64,000 bases of DNA from DASVRZ01 sp038228695 (lineage in GTDB: Bacteria > Verrucomicrobiota > Verrucomicrobiia > Chthoniobacterales > DASVRZ01), in the NCBI GenBank assembly GCA_038228695.1, contig JBBRPA010000004.1:38141-102140 (forward strand). The letters run 5' to 3'. Under the pieces are notes generated by a model. That model saw only the letters and a program-made list of their open reading frames with translations. It searched no databases and had not been told where the DNA came from. This document shows, one piece after another, positions 43,647 to 53,211 of this stretch; the stretch's first letter is position 1; each line of letters opens with the position of its first letter. The position numbers and the translations under genes are program-made.

Positions 43647-45338
43647 CTAACCTAGTTGATTTTCCAACGCTCTCGACTTGGCTAACAACGGCTCGTAGCG
43701 GGCTTTTTCGGCGTTACAGAAGTCTTCCAAGGGCGCGAACGTGGTGGTGAGATCTTGATAGAAAAGTGCGATCGCATGCTTGAGTTGGTCGTCCAAGGCG
43801 GAAACGAGCGCATCGCGTTTTTTGGTCATTTGCTCGCTGTATTCGCGGAGAATCTGATTGCGTTTGAAGACGGCCACGATCGTTCCGCCGACTGCACCAA
43901 CGGCCGCGACGGTGCCCGTGACATCCAAAATCGCGACATGGGTGAGCGCGGCGATGACGCTGGCCACTCCGCCCACCGCAGCGACCGCACCGGGGATGCG
44001 CAGCCAGGCGGCGGTCTCGCCGAAAAGGTTTTTGAGTTGGGTCTCGATTTTGCGGTCGGACATTTGTTCTAACAACGTGAGGTCGAGTTTGCGGACGACC
44101 TCGGCGCGTTGATCGAGAAAGAGGCGGGCGGTTTGCAGACGATCTGCGCTGTCACCCGCGAAGCCGCGTTGCAGACTTTCGTGGAGCGATTGCCAGAGCG
44201 ATTTGAGGTCGCCCTCGATGAGGTCAAGACCGCGCGTAATTTCGCGTTGGACGGCTTCTTGCAAATCACTTTCGACACGCTTCTGGAAATCCTGCTGCCA
44301 TTCTCCTTTGTGGAGCATGAGCTTAAGCGTGCCCATCAGAGTGAGCCGTTCTTTAAGCACTTCCTCGCCGCGGATGCGGCATTTATCACAAGCTTGCTCG
44401 ACGGTACGGAGAAAGCCGCCGATGTGCCGGAGCGATTGCTCTTGGCGTTGCGCGAGAATGGTTTTCAGTTCCGTTAATCGCGCAAAATCCTGCTCGATGA
44501 TGACGAGTGCATTCTTGGTTTTTTCCTGCAAATCCCGCAGGACAACTCCCGCAGTGCGTTTAACGGAGCGAAGTTTTTCCTGGCGCAGTTCGCCGCCGGC
44601 GACGGATGTGTTAATAAAATCTTCGAGTTTTTGGAATTGGCTGGCCTGCCATTTTTCGGCGTCGCCAGTTTGTCTCGATTCGAGAGCGAGCTTCGCGGAA
44701 ACGGAAAATACCGGACATTCGACGCCCAGTTTTTGCAGCGAAGTCTGGCGGAGATGACTTTCGATGCGCCCCAATTCCTCGGCAGAACGCAGATCAGCTT
44801 GTTGCACGACGAAGGCGACGTTTTTCAGCCATTTTTGCTGAATGAAATGCATGAATTCCCAAGCTGATGCACCCCATGGATTGGTGACGCTGAAGACAAA
44901 TAAAATCAAGTCGGCCAGCGGGATGAAGCGCTCGGTGATTTCCTGATGCTCGGCGATGATGCTGTTGGTGCCGGGCGTATCAACGATGTTAAAATCGCGG
45001 AGAAATTCGATCGGGCGATGCAGTTCGGCGAGGTGGGTGTTGATGTCGATGTTTTGCTCGGTTTCGCCGTATTTGAAGAGGTAGATGCGGTCGGTTTTCG
45101 GCAAAACATCAACGGCGCAAAATTCTTCGCCGAAAATGGCGTTGAGCAGAGAGGATTTCCCTGCCTTGACTTCGCCGGCGACGACGAAGAGGAAGGGTTC
45201 GCTCAGTTGGTGCCCGAGGGAGGTGATGGTTTCGAGCGTTTCCTCACCGGCTTTGCTGGCGCGGGCGAGTTCGCCGAGTTCAGCCAGCGCGGTCAGCAGG
45301 GCGGCTCGCTTTTGCAGGTAGTCCGCCCCGAGTTTCAC
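43647..45338 (-). CDS. Dynamin-like GTPase
   Basis: 563 residues. GTPase domain: P-loop GEVKAGKSSLLNAIFG (about 56-71), switch II DTPGTNS (about 123-129) and the G4-like VVQQADL (about 183-189). Long helical stalk with alternating charged residues up to about 430. A hydrophobic pair of segments at about 450-490 (VAAVGGVASVIAALTH and VAAVGAVGGTIVAVF) serves as membrane paddle. Bacterial dynamins bind and reshape the inner membrane and often come in pairs; only one is present here. Its start overlaps the deacetylase stop by 4 nt. The role is not known; envelope stress or cell division are common links for the family. Confidence 0.88.
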   Translation of the reverse strand: MKLGADYLQKRAALLTALAELGELARASKAGEETLETITSLGHQLSEPFLFVVAGEVKAGKSSLLNAIFGEEFCAVDVLPKTDRIYLFKYGETEQNIDINTHLAELHRPIEFLRDFNIVDTPGTNSIIAEHQEITERFIPLADLILFVFSVTNPWGASAWEFMHFIQQKWLKNVAFVVQQADLRSAEELGRIESHLRQTSLQKLGVECPVFSVSAKLALESRQTGDAEKWQASQFQKLEDFINTSVAGGELRQEKLRSVKRTAGVVLRDLQEKTKNALVIIEQDFARLTELKTILAQRQEQSLRHIGGFLRTVEQACDKCRIRGEEVLKERLTLMGTLKLMLHKGEWQQDFQKRVESDLQEAVQREITRGLDLIEGDLKSLWQSLHESLQRGFAGDSADRLQTARLFLDQRAEVVRKLDLTLLEQMSDRKIETQLKNLFGETAAWLRIPGAVAAVGGVASVIAALTHVAILDVTGTVAAVGAVGGTIVAVFKRNQILREYSEQMTKKRDALVSALDDQLKHAIALFYQDLTTTFAPLEDFCNAEKARYEPLLAKSRALENQLG

Positions 45339-46276
45339 TTGGTCTTTTTCGGTTTTGCGGAGAGGGCGCTGGCGGCGGGGTCTGCTTTGACGAGGACTTT
45401 CTCGGGGGCCGGTTTGGGTTGTTCCATGGCGAGCAATTCCGAGACGGTGGCAAATTTGAAACCCTTCGCGATGAGTTGGTCAAAAGTCTCGGGCATGGCG
45501 CGGACGGTGCTGCCGTGGATGTCGTGGGCGAGAATGATCGCGCCATCCGCTGCGCCGCTGACGATGCGGGAGCGGACAACAGCTTCACCGGGTTTTTTCC
45601 AATCGAGCGGATCGACCGACCAGAGGATGATCTGGGTGCCGAACTCGGCGGGGATCCAGCGTTTTTGGGCGGTGGTGACCGAGCCGTAGGGTGGACGGAG
45701 CAGAGTGGGTTTTATCCCGCAAGCAGCGATGATGGCGTCCTGCGTTTTCTGGATTTCGTTGCGAACGGCGGCGTCGCCCATTTTGCCGAAGGCGGGATGC
45801 GACCAAGAGTGGTTAGCGACTTCGTGGCCCTCGGCGACCATGCGCTGGACGAGTTCGGGGTGATCGACGACACATTGGCCGACGAGGAAGAAAGTGGCTT
45901 TGATCTCTCGTTTTTTGAGTTCGTCGAGCAGTGTGGCGGTGTATTCGGCGCTGGGGCCGTCGTCGAAGGTCATCGCGAGGTAACGGCCCTTGATGTAAAC
46001 GTTCGAGTAAACGAGGCTTTTACCGGGAATGAAGTTGGATTGGGCGAGGCTGGCGGCGTTGATCTCCGGATCGACGGGGAGGTGGAGGGTCATGGCGGGA
46101 ACAGGGGGATCCGTGAGTGGCTTCGGGGTGGGCAGGGTGATGGCGGCGCTGGCGGCCTCAACCGCAGGGGTGGCGCTGGCGAGGGGCTTCGGGGTGGGGA
46201 GGGCGTCTTGGGCGCAGCTGGTTTGGAGCGCGAGACAGAGGGCGGCTAGGCCGGAGAAAAGCGGTGAGAACTTCAT
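45335..46276 (-). CDS. Secreted polysaccharide deacetylase (CE4/NodB domain)
   Basis: 313 residues. A signal peptide at about 1-22 ends TSCAQ. A Pro/Ala/Thr linker with the repeat LPTPKPL at 26-32 and 48-54 follows. The NodB domain spans about 95-285: TFDDGPS (metal-binding Asp pair), HSWSHP (His pair), RPPYGSV (catalytic base region), ILWSVDPLDW and ILAHDIHGST. It removes acetyl groups from peptidoglycan or another amino-sugar polymer in the periplasm. The Lys-rich C-terminus (LSAKPKKTK) is unusual. Coupled on both sides by 4-nt overlaps, with mtnP upstream and the dynamin gene downstream. Confidence 0.93.
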   Translation of the reverse strand: MKFSPLFSGLAALCLALQTSCAQDALPTPKPLASATPAVEAASAAITLPTPKPLTDPPVPAMTLHLPVDPEINAASLAQSNFIPGKSLVYSNVYIKGRYLAMTFDDGPSAEYTATLLDELKKREIKATFFLVGQCVVDHPELVQRMVAEGHEVANHSWSHPAFGKMGDAAVRNEIQKTQDAIIAACGIKPTLLRPPYGSVTTAQKRWIPAEFGTQIILWSVDPLDWKKPGEAVVRSRIVSGAADGAIILAHDIHGSTVRAMPETFDQLIAKGFKFATVSELLAMEQPKPAPEKVLVKADPAASALSAKPKKTK

Positions 46277-47145
46277 TTTTTCAGATTAAAACGATAGAGG
46301 ATGGCGTCGAGTTTGCGACTGGTTTCTTCGGGCCAGAGATCGCGGGCGGTGATGATGGCTGTCTCCAGAGCGGAATGTTCCGGCCAATCGGCATTACGAG
46401 GCATCAGCGGAATGAGGCGGCGGATGATTTCGCGGGCCTGGCTGGCGTTGGCGAGCAGGTGGCCGAGGACCATTTCCAATCCGACTGGTTCGACGTCCGT
46501 TTTCCAGCAATCGTAATCGGTGATCATCGAAAGGGCGGCGAAGGCGATCTCCGCTTCGCGAGCCAGTTTGGCCTCGGGGAGATTGGTCATGCCGACGACA
46601 TCGAAGCCGAGCTGGCGGTGGACGTTGGACTCGGCGCGGGTGGAGAAGGCGGGTCCGTCCATGTTCACGTAGGTGCCGCCGTTGGTGTGCGGGAGGTTCA
46701 TTTCGCGCAGGACTTGGACGAGGAGGGCGCGCAGTGGCTCGCTGGTCGGATCGGCAAATCCGACGTGGGCGACGATGCCGTTTCCGAAAAAAGTGTGTCC
46801 TTCGCGGTGGGTCGTGCGGTCGAAAAATTGATCGGGCAGGACCATGTGGCGGGGCGGGTATTCCTCTTTCAAACTGCCCACGGCCCCGACGGAAAGAATC
46901 CAAGCCACCCCGAGTGTTTTTAGGGCGTAAATGTTGGCTCGGTGATTGATTTCCTGCGGGAGAATTCGGTGCCCTTTGCCGTGTCGAGGGAGGAAATAAA
47001 CCTGCCGGTCTGCGAGAATGCCGCTGACGATGGCATCGCTGGGCGGGCCGAAAGGGGTGTCCACGTGGATTTCCCGGGCGTCTGCGAGGCCTTCGATCTG
47101 GTAAAGGCCGCTGCCGCCGATGATGCCGATGGCGGGTGCGGTCAT
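46273..47145 (-). CDS. mtnP: S-methyl-5'-thioadenosine phosphorylase
   Basis: 290 residues from ATG 47145 (MTAPAIGIIGGSGLY), which overlaps the vapC stop (ATGA). Motifs: IGIIGGSGLY, FLPRHGKGHRILPQ and INHRANIYALK, GAVGSLKEE, VNMDGPAFSTRAE and the base-binding MTNLPEAKLAREAEI, then ITDYDCW. It cleaves methylthioadenosine with phosphate in methionine salvage. A 93-bp part of its 3' region is repeated at 39.5 kb. Its position behind a toxin-antitoxin pair means its expression may depend on the vapBC operator. Confidence 0.95.
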   Translation of the reverse strand: MTAPAIGIIGGSGLYQIEGLADAREIHVDTPFGPPSDAIVSGILADRQVYFLPRHGKGHRILPQEINHRANIYALKTLGVAWILSVGAVGSLKEEYPPRHMVLPDQFFDRTTHREGHTFFGNGIVAHVGFADPTSEPLRALLVQVLREMNLPHTNGGTYVNMDGPAFSTRAESNVHRQLGFDVVGMTNLPEAKLAREAEIAFAALSMITDYDCWKTDVEPVGLEMVLGHLLANASQAREIIRRLIPLMPRNADWPEHSALETAIITARDLWPEETSRKLDAILYRFNLKK

Positions 47146-47519
47146 GGCTTTTTGAGTTGGAGGATTTCGTCGAAATGCTGGTCGGCATGTTCCACTTCCA
47201 CCTTGTGATGCAGGGCACAGGCGGCGATGAGCAAGTCGTTGCTGGGGAAAGTCCTGCCCCGTCCGCGACCGAGATCGGCGAGATCGCAGGCGAGCTGCCA
47301 GACTTCGTCGGTGATGGGGAGCTCGGGAATGACTTGCTCGTAGACGCGAAGGATCTGACGTTCGCGTTCGTTGCGAACGCCAGCCCAAAGTTCGAGGCGA
47401 ACAACCGGGCACCACGCGGCTAGTCCTGCTTTCAACAGATCCTCAACGCGTTGCTGGACCAAGGGATTCCCCTTCGATCTCTGTTGATTGACCCAGGACG
47501 AGGTATCGACCAGCTTCAC
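47142..47519 (-). CDS. vapC: VapC-type PIN-domain toxin ribonuclease
   Basis: 125 residues, normal PIN size. Catalytic acids: Asp in LVDTSSWV (residue 5), Glu in RLELWAGV (about 43), Asp in PSNDLLIAACAL (about 93), and a last Asp in HADQHFDEI. VapC toxins cleave RNA, often initiator tRNA or rRNA, when free of VapB. The gene overlaps vapB upstream (4 nt) and mtnP downstream (4 nt). All acidic residues are present, so it should be active. Confidence 0.92.
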   Translation of the reverse strand: MKLVDTSSWVNQQRSKGNPLVQQRVEDLLKAGLAAWCPVVRLELWAGVRNERERQILRVYEQVIPELPITDEVWQLACDLADLGRGRGRTFPSNDLLIAACALHHKVEVEHADQHFDEILQLKKP

Positions 47520-47737
47520 GGGACGTTGTTGTGGTCGTCGAGATCGTTTAGTGCTTCGATCTCATCGTTGGTCATCATACTTTCAAAAGTGCCGGTATAT
47601 TTCACGAGATCGGCCATTTTCCTGCGGCGGTTGAATTCCTGCACGGCGGTGACGATCGCATCGCGTTTGGTTTTCGCGCCCGTCAGGCGCATTGCATCCA
47701 AAAGGTCAGATTCTGGAATATCAACGGTCGTTTTCAT
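47516..47737 (-). CDS. vapB: VapB-type antitoxin
   Basis: 73 residues. The N-terminal ribbon-helix-helix part MKTTVDIPESDLLDAMRL (quoted: MKTTVDIPESDLL) is a typical VapB DNA-binding start, followed by KTKRDAIVTAVQEFNRRR. The acidic C-terminus (NDEIEALNDLDD) should wrap the toxin. It binds its own operator with VapC to repress the operon. A near-perfect inverted repeat starts 2 bp before its ATG. The vapC start overlaps its stop. Confidence 0.92.
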   Translation of the reverse strand: MKTTVDIPESDLLDAMRLTGAKTKRDAIVTAVQEFNRRRKMADLVKYTGTFESMMTNDEIEALNDLDDHNNVP

Positions 47738-47738
47738 G

Positions 47739-47763
47739 AAGCAAAAATCGCGTGATTTTGCTT
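47739..47763 (-). promoter_or_regulatory. Inverted repeat upstream of vapB, likely VapBC operator
   Basis: AAGCAAAAATC (47739-47749) and GATTTTGCTT (47754-47763) pair apart from one extra A. The spacer is GCGT. It lies between the LysR stop and the vapB start and would overlap the promoter or translation start of the operon. Confidence 0.65.
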
Positions 47764-47777
47764 CTCCGCAAGGCGTT

Positions 47778-48668
47778 TTACCAATTTTTTCGCGTGTGAC
47801 GGAGTAGATTGACGAAAGCGGACTGAACGGCGGTGAGTGCTTTTTTCTTTTTCATCAGGAGCCCGAGCGGCCGCCACATATCGGCGCCAACGATTTCGAC
47901 CGCGGCCAGCAACCCGGATCGCACCTCTTCGACGACGGCTGCGCGCGGGACGATCGCGATGCCGCTCTCGATTTCCACTACGCGTTTGACGGTCTCGATG
48001 TTGTCGAATTCCATCGTGATCTGGATGCGGACCCCTTCGCGGTCGAGGAGCTGGTCGATCGCCTTGCGCGTCGGTTGATCGTAGCTGAAGGAGACGAATT
48101 TTTCGCCGTCGAGATCCCGCAACCGGAGCCGCCCGCGCTGGGCCAGGCGGTGGGAGGGCGCGCAGATGAGCACGAGTTTGTCCCGCCAGAAGGATTCCAC
48201 GTCGATGCCGCGGCGCTCCATCGGAAACGCCACCAAACCGAGATCGGCGCGTCCGTCGAGCACGGCCTGATAAACTTGGGCGGAGCGCAGAAACTCGAGT
48301 GTCACCTCGACCTCGCGGTATTTTTTCTTAAACTCCTTGAGATACGGGGGCAACTCGTGCAGACCGATACTGTGCACCGCCGCGATCTGGATGGTGCCTT
48401 TCCGACTCGTCTTTAACGCCTCCAAGCGTTGCCCGAGCGAATCGTAGGTGCGCAGAATTTCGCCCGCCGCCTGGAGCATCGCCTCGCCCTCCTCGGTCAC
48501 CGAAAAATTCTTTTTTCCCCGCTCGATCAGGGTCACCTGAAACTTCTGTTCGAGCGCGCGGATTTGCTGGCTGACCGCGCTTTGCGTGATCCCATGCATT
48601 TCGGCGGCCTTGGAGAAACTGGCGGTCTCCACCAAATCGAAGAAAATTTGAAACGTTTCGATCTGCAT
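47778..48668 (-). CDS. LysR-type transcriptional regulator
   Basis: 296 residues. Winged HTH at the N-terminus: FFDLVETASFSKAAEMHGI (quoted: FFDLVETASFSKAAE) and TQSAVSQQIRALE, then the linker helix. The substrate-binding domain spans about 90-290, with IQIAAVHSIGLHELP and FVSFSYDQPTRKAI, in the CysB/CysL range of the family. It is transcribed away from yggS; the gap of 119 bp should hold its operator. Its stop is 40 bp before vapB, so it may share a transcript with the toxin-antitoxin operon. Inducer unknown. Confidence 0.9.
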   Translation of the reverse strand: MQIETFQIFFDLVETASFSKAAEMHGITQSAVSQQIRALEQKFQVTLIERGKKNFSVTEEGEAMLQAAGEILRTYDSLGQRLEALKTSRKGTIQIAAVHSIGLHELPPYLKEFKKKYREVEVTLEFLRSAQVYQAVLDGRADLGLVAFPMERRGIDVESFWRDKLVLICAPSHRLAQRGRLRLRDLDGEKFVSFSYDQPTRKAIDQLLDREGVRIQITMEFDNIETVKRVVEIESGIAIVPRAAVVEEVRSGLLAAVEIVGADMWRPLGLLMKKKKALTAVQSAFVNLLRHTRKNW

Positions 48669-48787
48669 GACTCCTTCAGTAAACCATCACTACGCCTTCA
48701 AGACACCAAGAAAAGCGGTAGTAATAAGTGTCTGCAGAAAAATTTCCTCCTTGGTCTTCAGCAGGCTTGGTGGTTTCCTTTTTCCCA

Positions 48788-49498
48788 ATGTCCGAGACGA
48801 ATATGACCGACGCCATTGCGTTGATCCAAAGCCGCATGGCCGCTGCTGCTACCCGGGCCGGTCGGAATCCTTCTGACGTCGAACTCATCGCCGTCTCGAA
48901 AACGCATCCCGTCGAAGCCATTCGCGAGGCCCGGGACTGCGGATTGCGACTCTTCGGCGAAAACAAAGTCCAGGAAGCCCGTGCGAAAATTCCCGATGCT
49001 CCAGCCGACCTTCGCTGGCACCTCATTGGCCATCTTCAAAGCAATAAAATCCGCCACGCCCTCCCACTTTTCGAGATGATCCACAGCGTCGATTCGCTGG
49101 AACTCGCTACGCAAATCAACCGCATCGCCGACGAACTCGGCCTCTTCCCGCGCATCCTTTTGGAAGTCAACGTCGCGGGCGAATCCAGTAAATTTGGCTT
49201 TCCACCCGACAAACTCTGCGAACAAATCGAACAAATCATCGCCCTCCCTCGCTTGCAAATCGACGGCCTCATGACCATCGCCCCCTACGCCGAGGAACCC
49301 GAACTTTCGCGCCCCTTTTTCGCCCAACTCCGCCAACTCCGCGACAAACTCGCCACCGAACAACACATTCCCCTCACTCACCTCAGTATGGGCATGAGCG
49401 GCGATTTCGAAGTCGCGATCGAGGAAGGGGCCACGCTCATCCGGATCGGCACGGCCATTTTCGGAGCGCGGAGTTACGCAAAAAAATCAGCGGTGTAA
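48788..49498 (+). CDS. YggS/PLPBP-type pyridoxal phosphate homeostasis protein
   Basis: 236 residues from ATG 48788 (MSETNMTDAIALIQSRM). The open frame extends upstream without a likely start. PLP-binding Lys in ELIAVSKTHP, then RLFGENKVQEA, RWHLIGHLQSNK, IHSVDSLELA, EVNVAGESSKFG, LMTIAPYAEEPE and LSMGMSGDFEVAIEEGATLIR with the phosphate-binding end IRIGTAIFG. It binds PLP without a known reaction and balances amino acid and vitamin B6 levels. Divergent from the LysR gene and convergent with the DinB-like gene (12-bp overlap). Confidence 0.93.
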   Translation: MSETNMTDAIALIQSRMAAAATRAGRNPSDVELIAVSKTHPVEAIREARDCGLRLFGENKVQEARAKIPDAPADLRWHLIGHLQSNKIRHALPLFEMIHSVDSLELATQINRIADELGLFPRILLEVNVAGESSKFGFPPDKLCEQIEQIIALPRLQIDGLMTIAPYAEEPELSRPFFAQLRQLRDKLATEQHIPLTHLSMGMSGDFEVAIEEGATLIRIGTAIFGARSYAKKSAV

Positions 49499-50107
49499 CG
49501 CAATCGCAGTCGGGCTCTGGGGAGGCTGACTTTTTACCGTCGCGATGATTTTTTCCATCTGACCTCGGTGGATCGCGAGGTGAGTTCCAGCCAACGCCAG
49601 CCAGTCGAGGGCGTTGAGCGGGCCAAACCAAGGATGAGGAAACCCCGCGGTGAGGAGGTCGGGATGGGCGGCGACAAGGGCGAGAAATTCTTCGCAGGAC
49701 GCTTCATAGGCTGGGACGACCGACGCAGTCACGGCGGGGTTGGGCTTGACCGCAGCGGTGCTGGCGACTTTCGGCGGAACAAGTCCTCGGGCAAGATGGT
49801 CAATAATCACGCCGATTTCCCCATGGACGATACGGAGGTGATCGAGCGTCATCCAGACCGACCAATGGCGGCTACTGTCTTCCATCCCGGGCAAACGGGG
49901 AATGAGCACTTGGCTGGCGGCGGTTTCGTCGTTGCATCCGGCAAGGAGAAGGGCAACCCGGGCGCGCTCCTCGTGAAAAGTGGTGATGAACGAGTTGCGG
50001 TTCCCGAGGCGGCGTTTCAGGCGAAAAATCAGCCGCGCGATGAGAAGTTCCGGTTTCGGCAAACCGGCCCCGGGCGGGGCGAGTCGAGGTTGAGGAGAAG
50101 GGTTCAT
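49487..50107 (-). CDS. DinB-like four-helix protein (DUF1569-type)
   Basis: 206 residues. Helical, with HWSVWMTLDHLRIVHGEI (quoted: WMTLDHLRIVHGEI) and a C-terminal HPWFGPLNALDWLALAGTHLAIHRGQMEKI (quoted: HPWFGPLNALDWLAL and THLAIHRGQ). The spaced histidines (LDHLRIVH, THLAIHRGQ) are those of the metal-dependent DinB/YfiT fold. Members act as thiol-transferases or have no known function. Its expression may be set by the divergent HxlR regulator, since both share a repeat-rich 91-bp gap. Overlaps yggS at the 3' end by 12 bp. Confidence 0.75.
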   Translation of the reverse strand: MNPSPQPRLAPPGAGLPKPELLIARLIFRLKRRLGNRNSFITTFHEERARVALLLAGCNDETAASQVLIPRLPGMEDSSRHWSVWMTLDHLRIVHGEIGVIIDHLARGLVPPKVASTAAVKPNPAVTASVVPAYEASCEEFLALVAAHPDLLTAGFPHPWFGPLNALDWLALAGTHLAIHRGQMEKIIATVKSQPPQSPTAIALHR

Positions 50108-50128
50108 GTGGCAAATTCTTTAATTAAA

Positions 50129-50178
50129 ACTTGCAAAAAGCAAGTGAAAACAAGTAAAAACAATTGTAAAATGCAAGT
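50129..50178. promoter_or_regulatory. Operator-like repeats between the DinB-like and hxlR-type genes
   Basis: A palindrome ACTTGC-AAAAA-GCAAGT lies at 50129-50145. Half-site copies follow: ACAAGT at 50150-50155 and GCAAGT at 50173-50178. The region is very AT-rich. It probably binds the HxlR-type regulator and controls both divergent genes. Confidence 0.6.
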
Positions 50179-50198
50179 AAAAGTGAATAATCTCAGTT

Positions 50199-50555
50199 AT
50201 GGAAACTGATTCGCCCCTAGTCGATCCTCGCCGTTCCCCTTGTCCGGTGGCTTGTTCGCTGGATATTTTTGGGGATAAATGGACTTTGCTCGTCATCCGC
50301 GATCTCCTGCTCGGGCGGACGCGATTTAAAGATTTTCTGGCCTCGCCGGAGGGCATCCCGACGAACATCCTGAGCGAGCGTCTCACTCGGCTGGCGCGTC
50401 ACCAATTAATCGTTCGTGCCCCGGCAGTGCGCGATTCCAAGCGGGCAGCCTACCGGTTGACGGAGAAGGGACTGGCGCTGCTGCCGATCTTGCAGACGAT
50501 GCGCGACTGGGGCCTGCGCTGGGAACCGGGAACCGAAGTGCGTTTGCAGGGATAA
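50199..50555 (+). CDS. HxlR-family transcriptional regulator
   Basis: 118 residues. The winged HTH has the family block CPVACSLDIFGDKWTLLVIRDL (quoted: CSLDIFGDKWTLLV), then GRTRFKDFLAS, IPTNILSERLTRLARH and YRLTEKGLALLPI. CPVACSLD holds the cysteines that in some relatives sense reactive electrophiles. It is divergent from the DinB-like gene, and the shared promoter region holds a palindrome with GCAAGT half-sites. It probably represses its own gene and the neighbour. Confidence 0.9.
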   Translation: METDSPLVDPRRSPCPVACSLDIFGDKWTLLVIRDLLLGRTRFKDFLASPEGIPTNILSERLTRLARHQLIVRAPAVRDSKRAAYRLTEKGLALLPILQTMRDWGLRWEPGTEVRLQG

Positions 50556-50584
50556 ATTCGACAACGGCCGACGGAGAGGACCGG

Positions 50585-51205
50585 TTAGAGGGTGATGATT
50601 TCCCGCATCGCGGCGAGGATAATCTCCAGGCGCGATTCGAGATCTTCGGTTTCGAGAATTTCCTGCCGGGTGTCGGGATTCTCGACAAACGCCGACGCGA
50701 GCAAATCGCCAATGATCTCGGGATCCTGCACGCCGGCAAGGTATTGCTCCATTTGGCTGGGGACCCTGTAACCATGTTCGCTGAGCGCCCGGCTCTGCTC
50801 ACGCAGCAAGTTGGCGAGAACGACCGTCTGCGCCTCATCCGCGACGACCGTGGCCACTGGTTCGACCTGCAATATACGAAAAGGTTCCGATTGCGTCTCC
50901 CCGACGATCCGGACGCGGGCGAGCCCTTGCAAAATCAGGTCAGACGTTCCCTCGGGCCGTTCGACGCAAGCGCGAATGACTCCGATGCCCATGACTCCGG
51001 CTAGGTCTGGAACCGGCAGACTGGGATCGCTCCACTCTAAAGTTTGAGCGACGCCAAAAATGCGCGGGCCGCCGAGCGACGCCTTCAGCATGGCCCGGTA
51101 GCGCTCCTCAAAAATGTGCAAGGGAAGCAGCGAATTGGGGAAAAGGACCGCCTGAGAAAGGACAATAACCGGCAGTTCTCTGGGTATTTCGAGTGGTAAG
51201 GACAT
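50585..51205 (-). CDS. Lon N-terminal (substrate-binding) domain protein
   Basis: 206 residues. It begins with the Lon N-domain pattern LPVIVLSQAVLFPNSLLPLHIFEERYRAML (quoted: LSQAVLFPNSLLPL and HIFEERYRAML), followed by MGIGVIRACVE and LILQGLARVRIVGE, then a helical half with HGYRVPSQMEQYLAG. There is no ATPase or protease domain, so it is a stand-alone LON domain protein of uncertain role (substrate recognition or regulation). Divergent from typA; the gap of 163 bp must hold both promoters. Confidence 0.88.
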   Translation of the reverse strand: MSLPLEIPRELPVIVLSQAVLFPNSLLPLHIFEERYRAMLKASLGGPRIFGVAQTLEWSDPSLPVPDLAGVMGIGVIRACVERPEGTSDLILQGLARVRIVGETQSEPFRILQVEPVATVVADEAQTVVLANLLREQSRALSEHGYRVPSQMEQYLAGVQDPEIIGDLLASAFVENPDTRQEILETEDLESRLEIILAAMREIITL

Positions 51206-51368
51206 TCCACTGAGACTTACGTTCCGTGTGAAGATTCGGTTACAGAATTCTCCGCGTCAGAGGAAATCATGCAGGCTGCGATCCGGATTTCTAAAATGGC
51301 CCGTTGACGCCCTCTGCCTCTGCGTCCATATTCGCGCCCCTTTTCCCAGCACGAAAAACCGCACCATT

Positions 51369-53186
<1,818 letters not shown>

Positions 53187-53211
53187 GTTCCCCGAAAAAC
53201 CTAGCCGTGAC

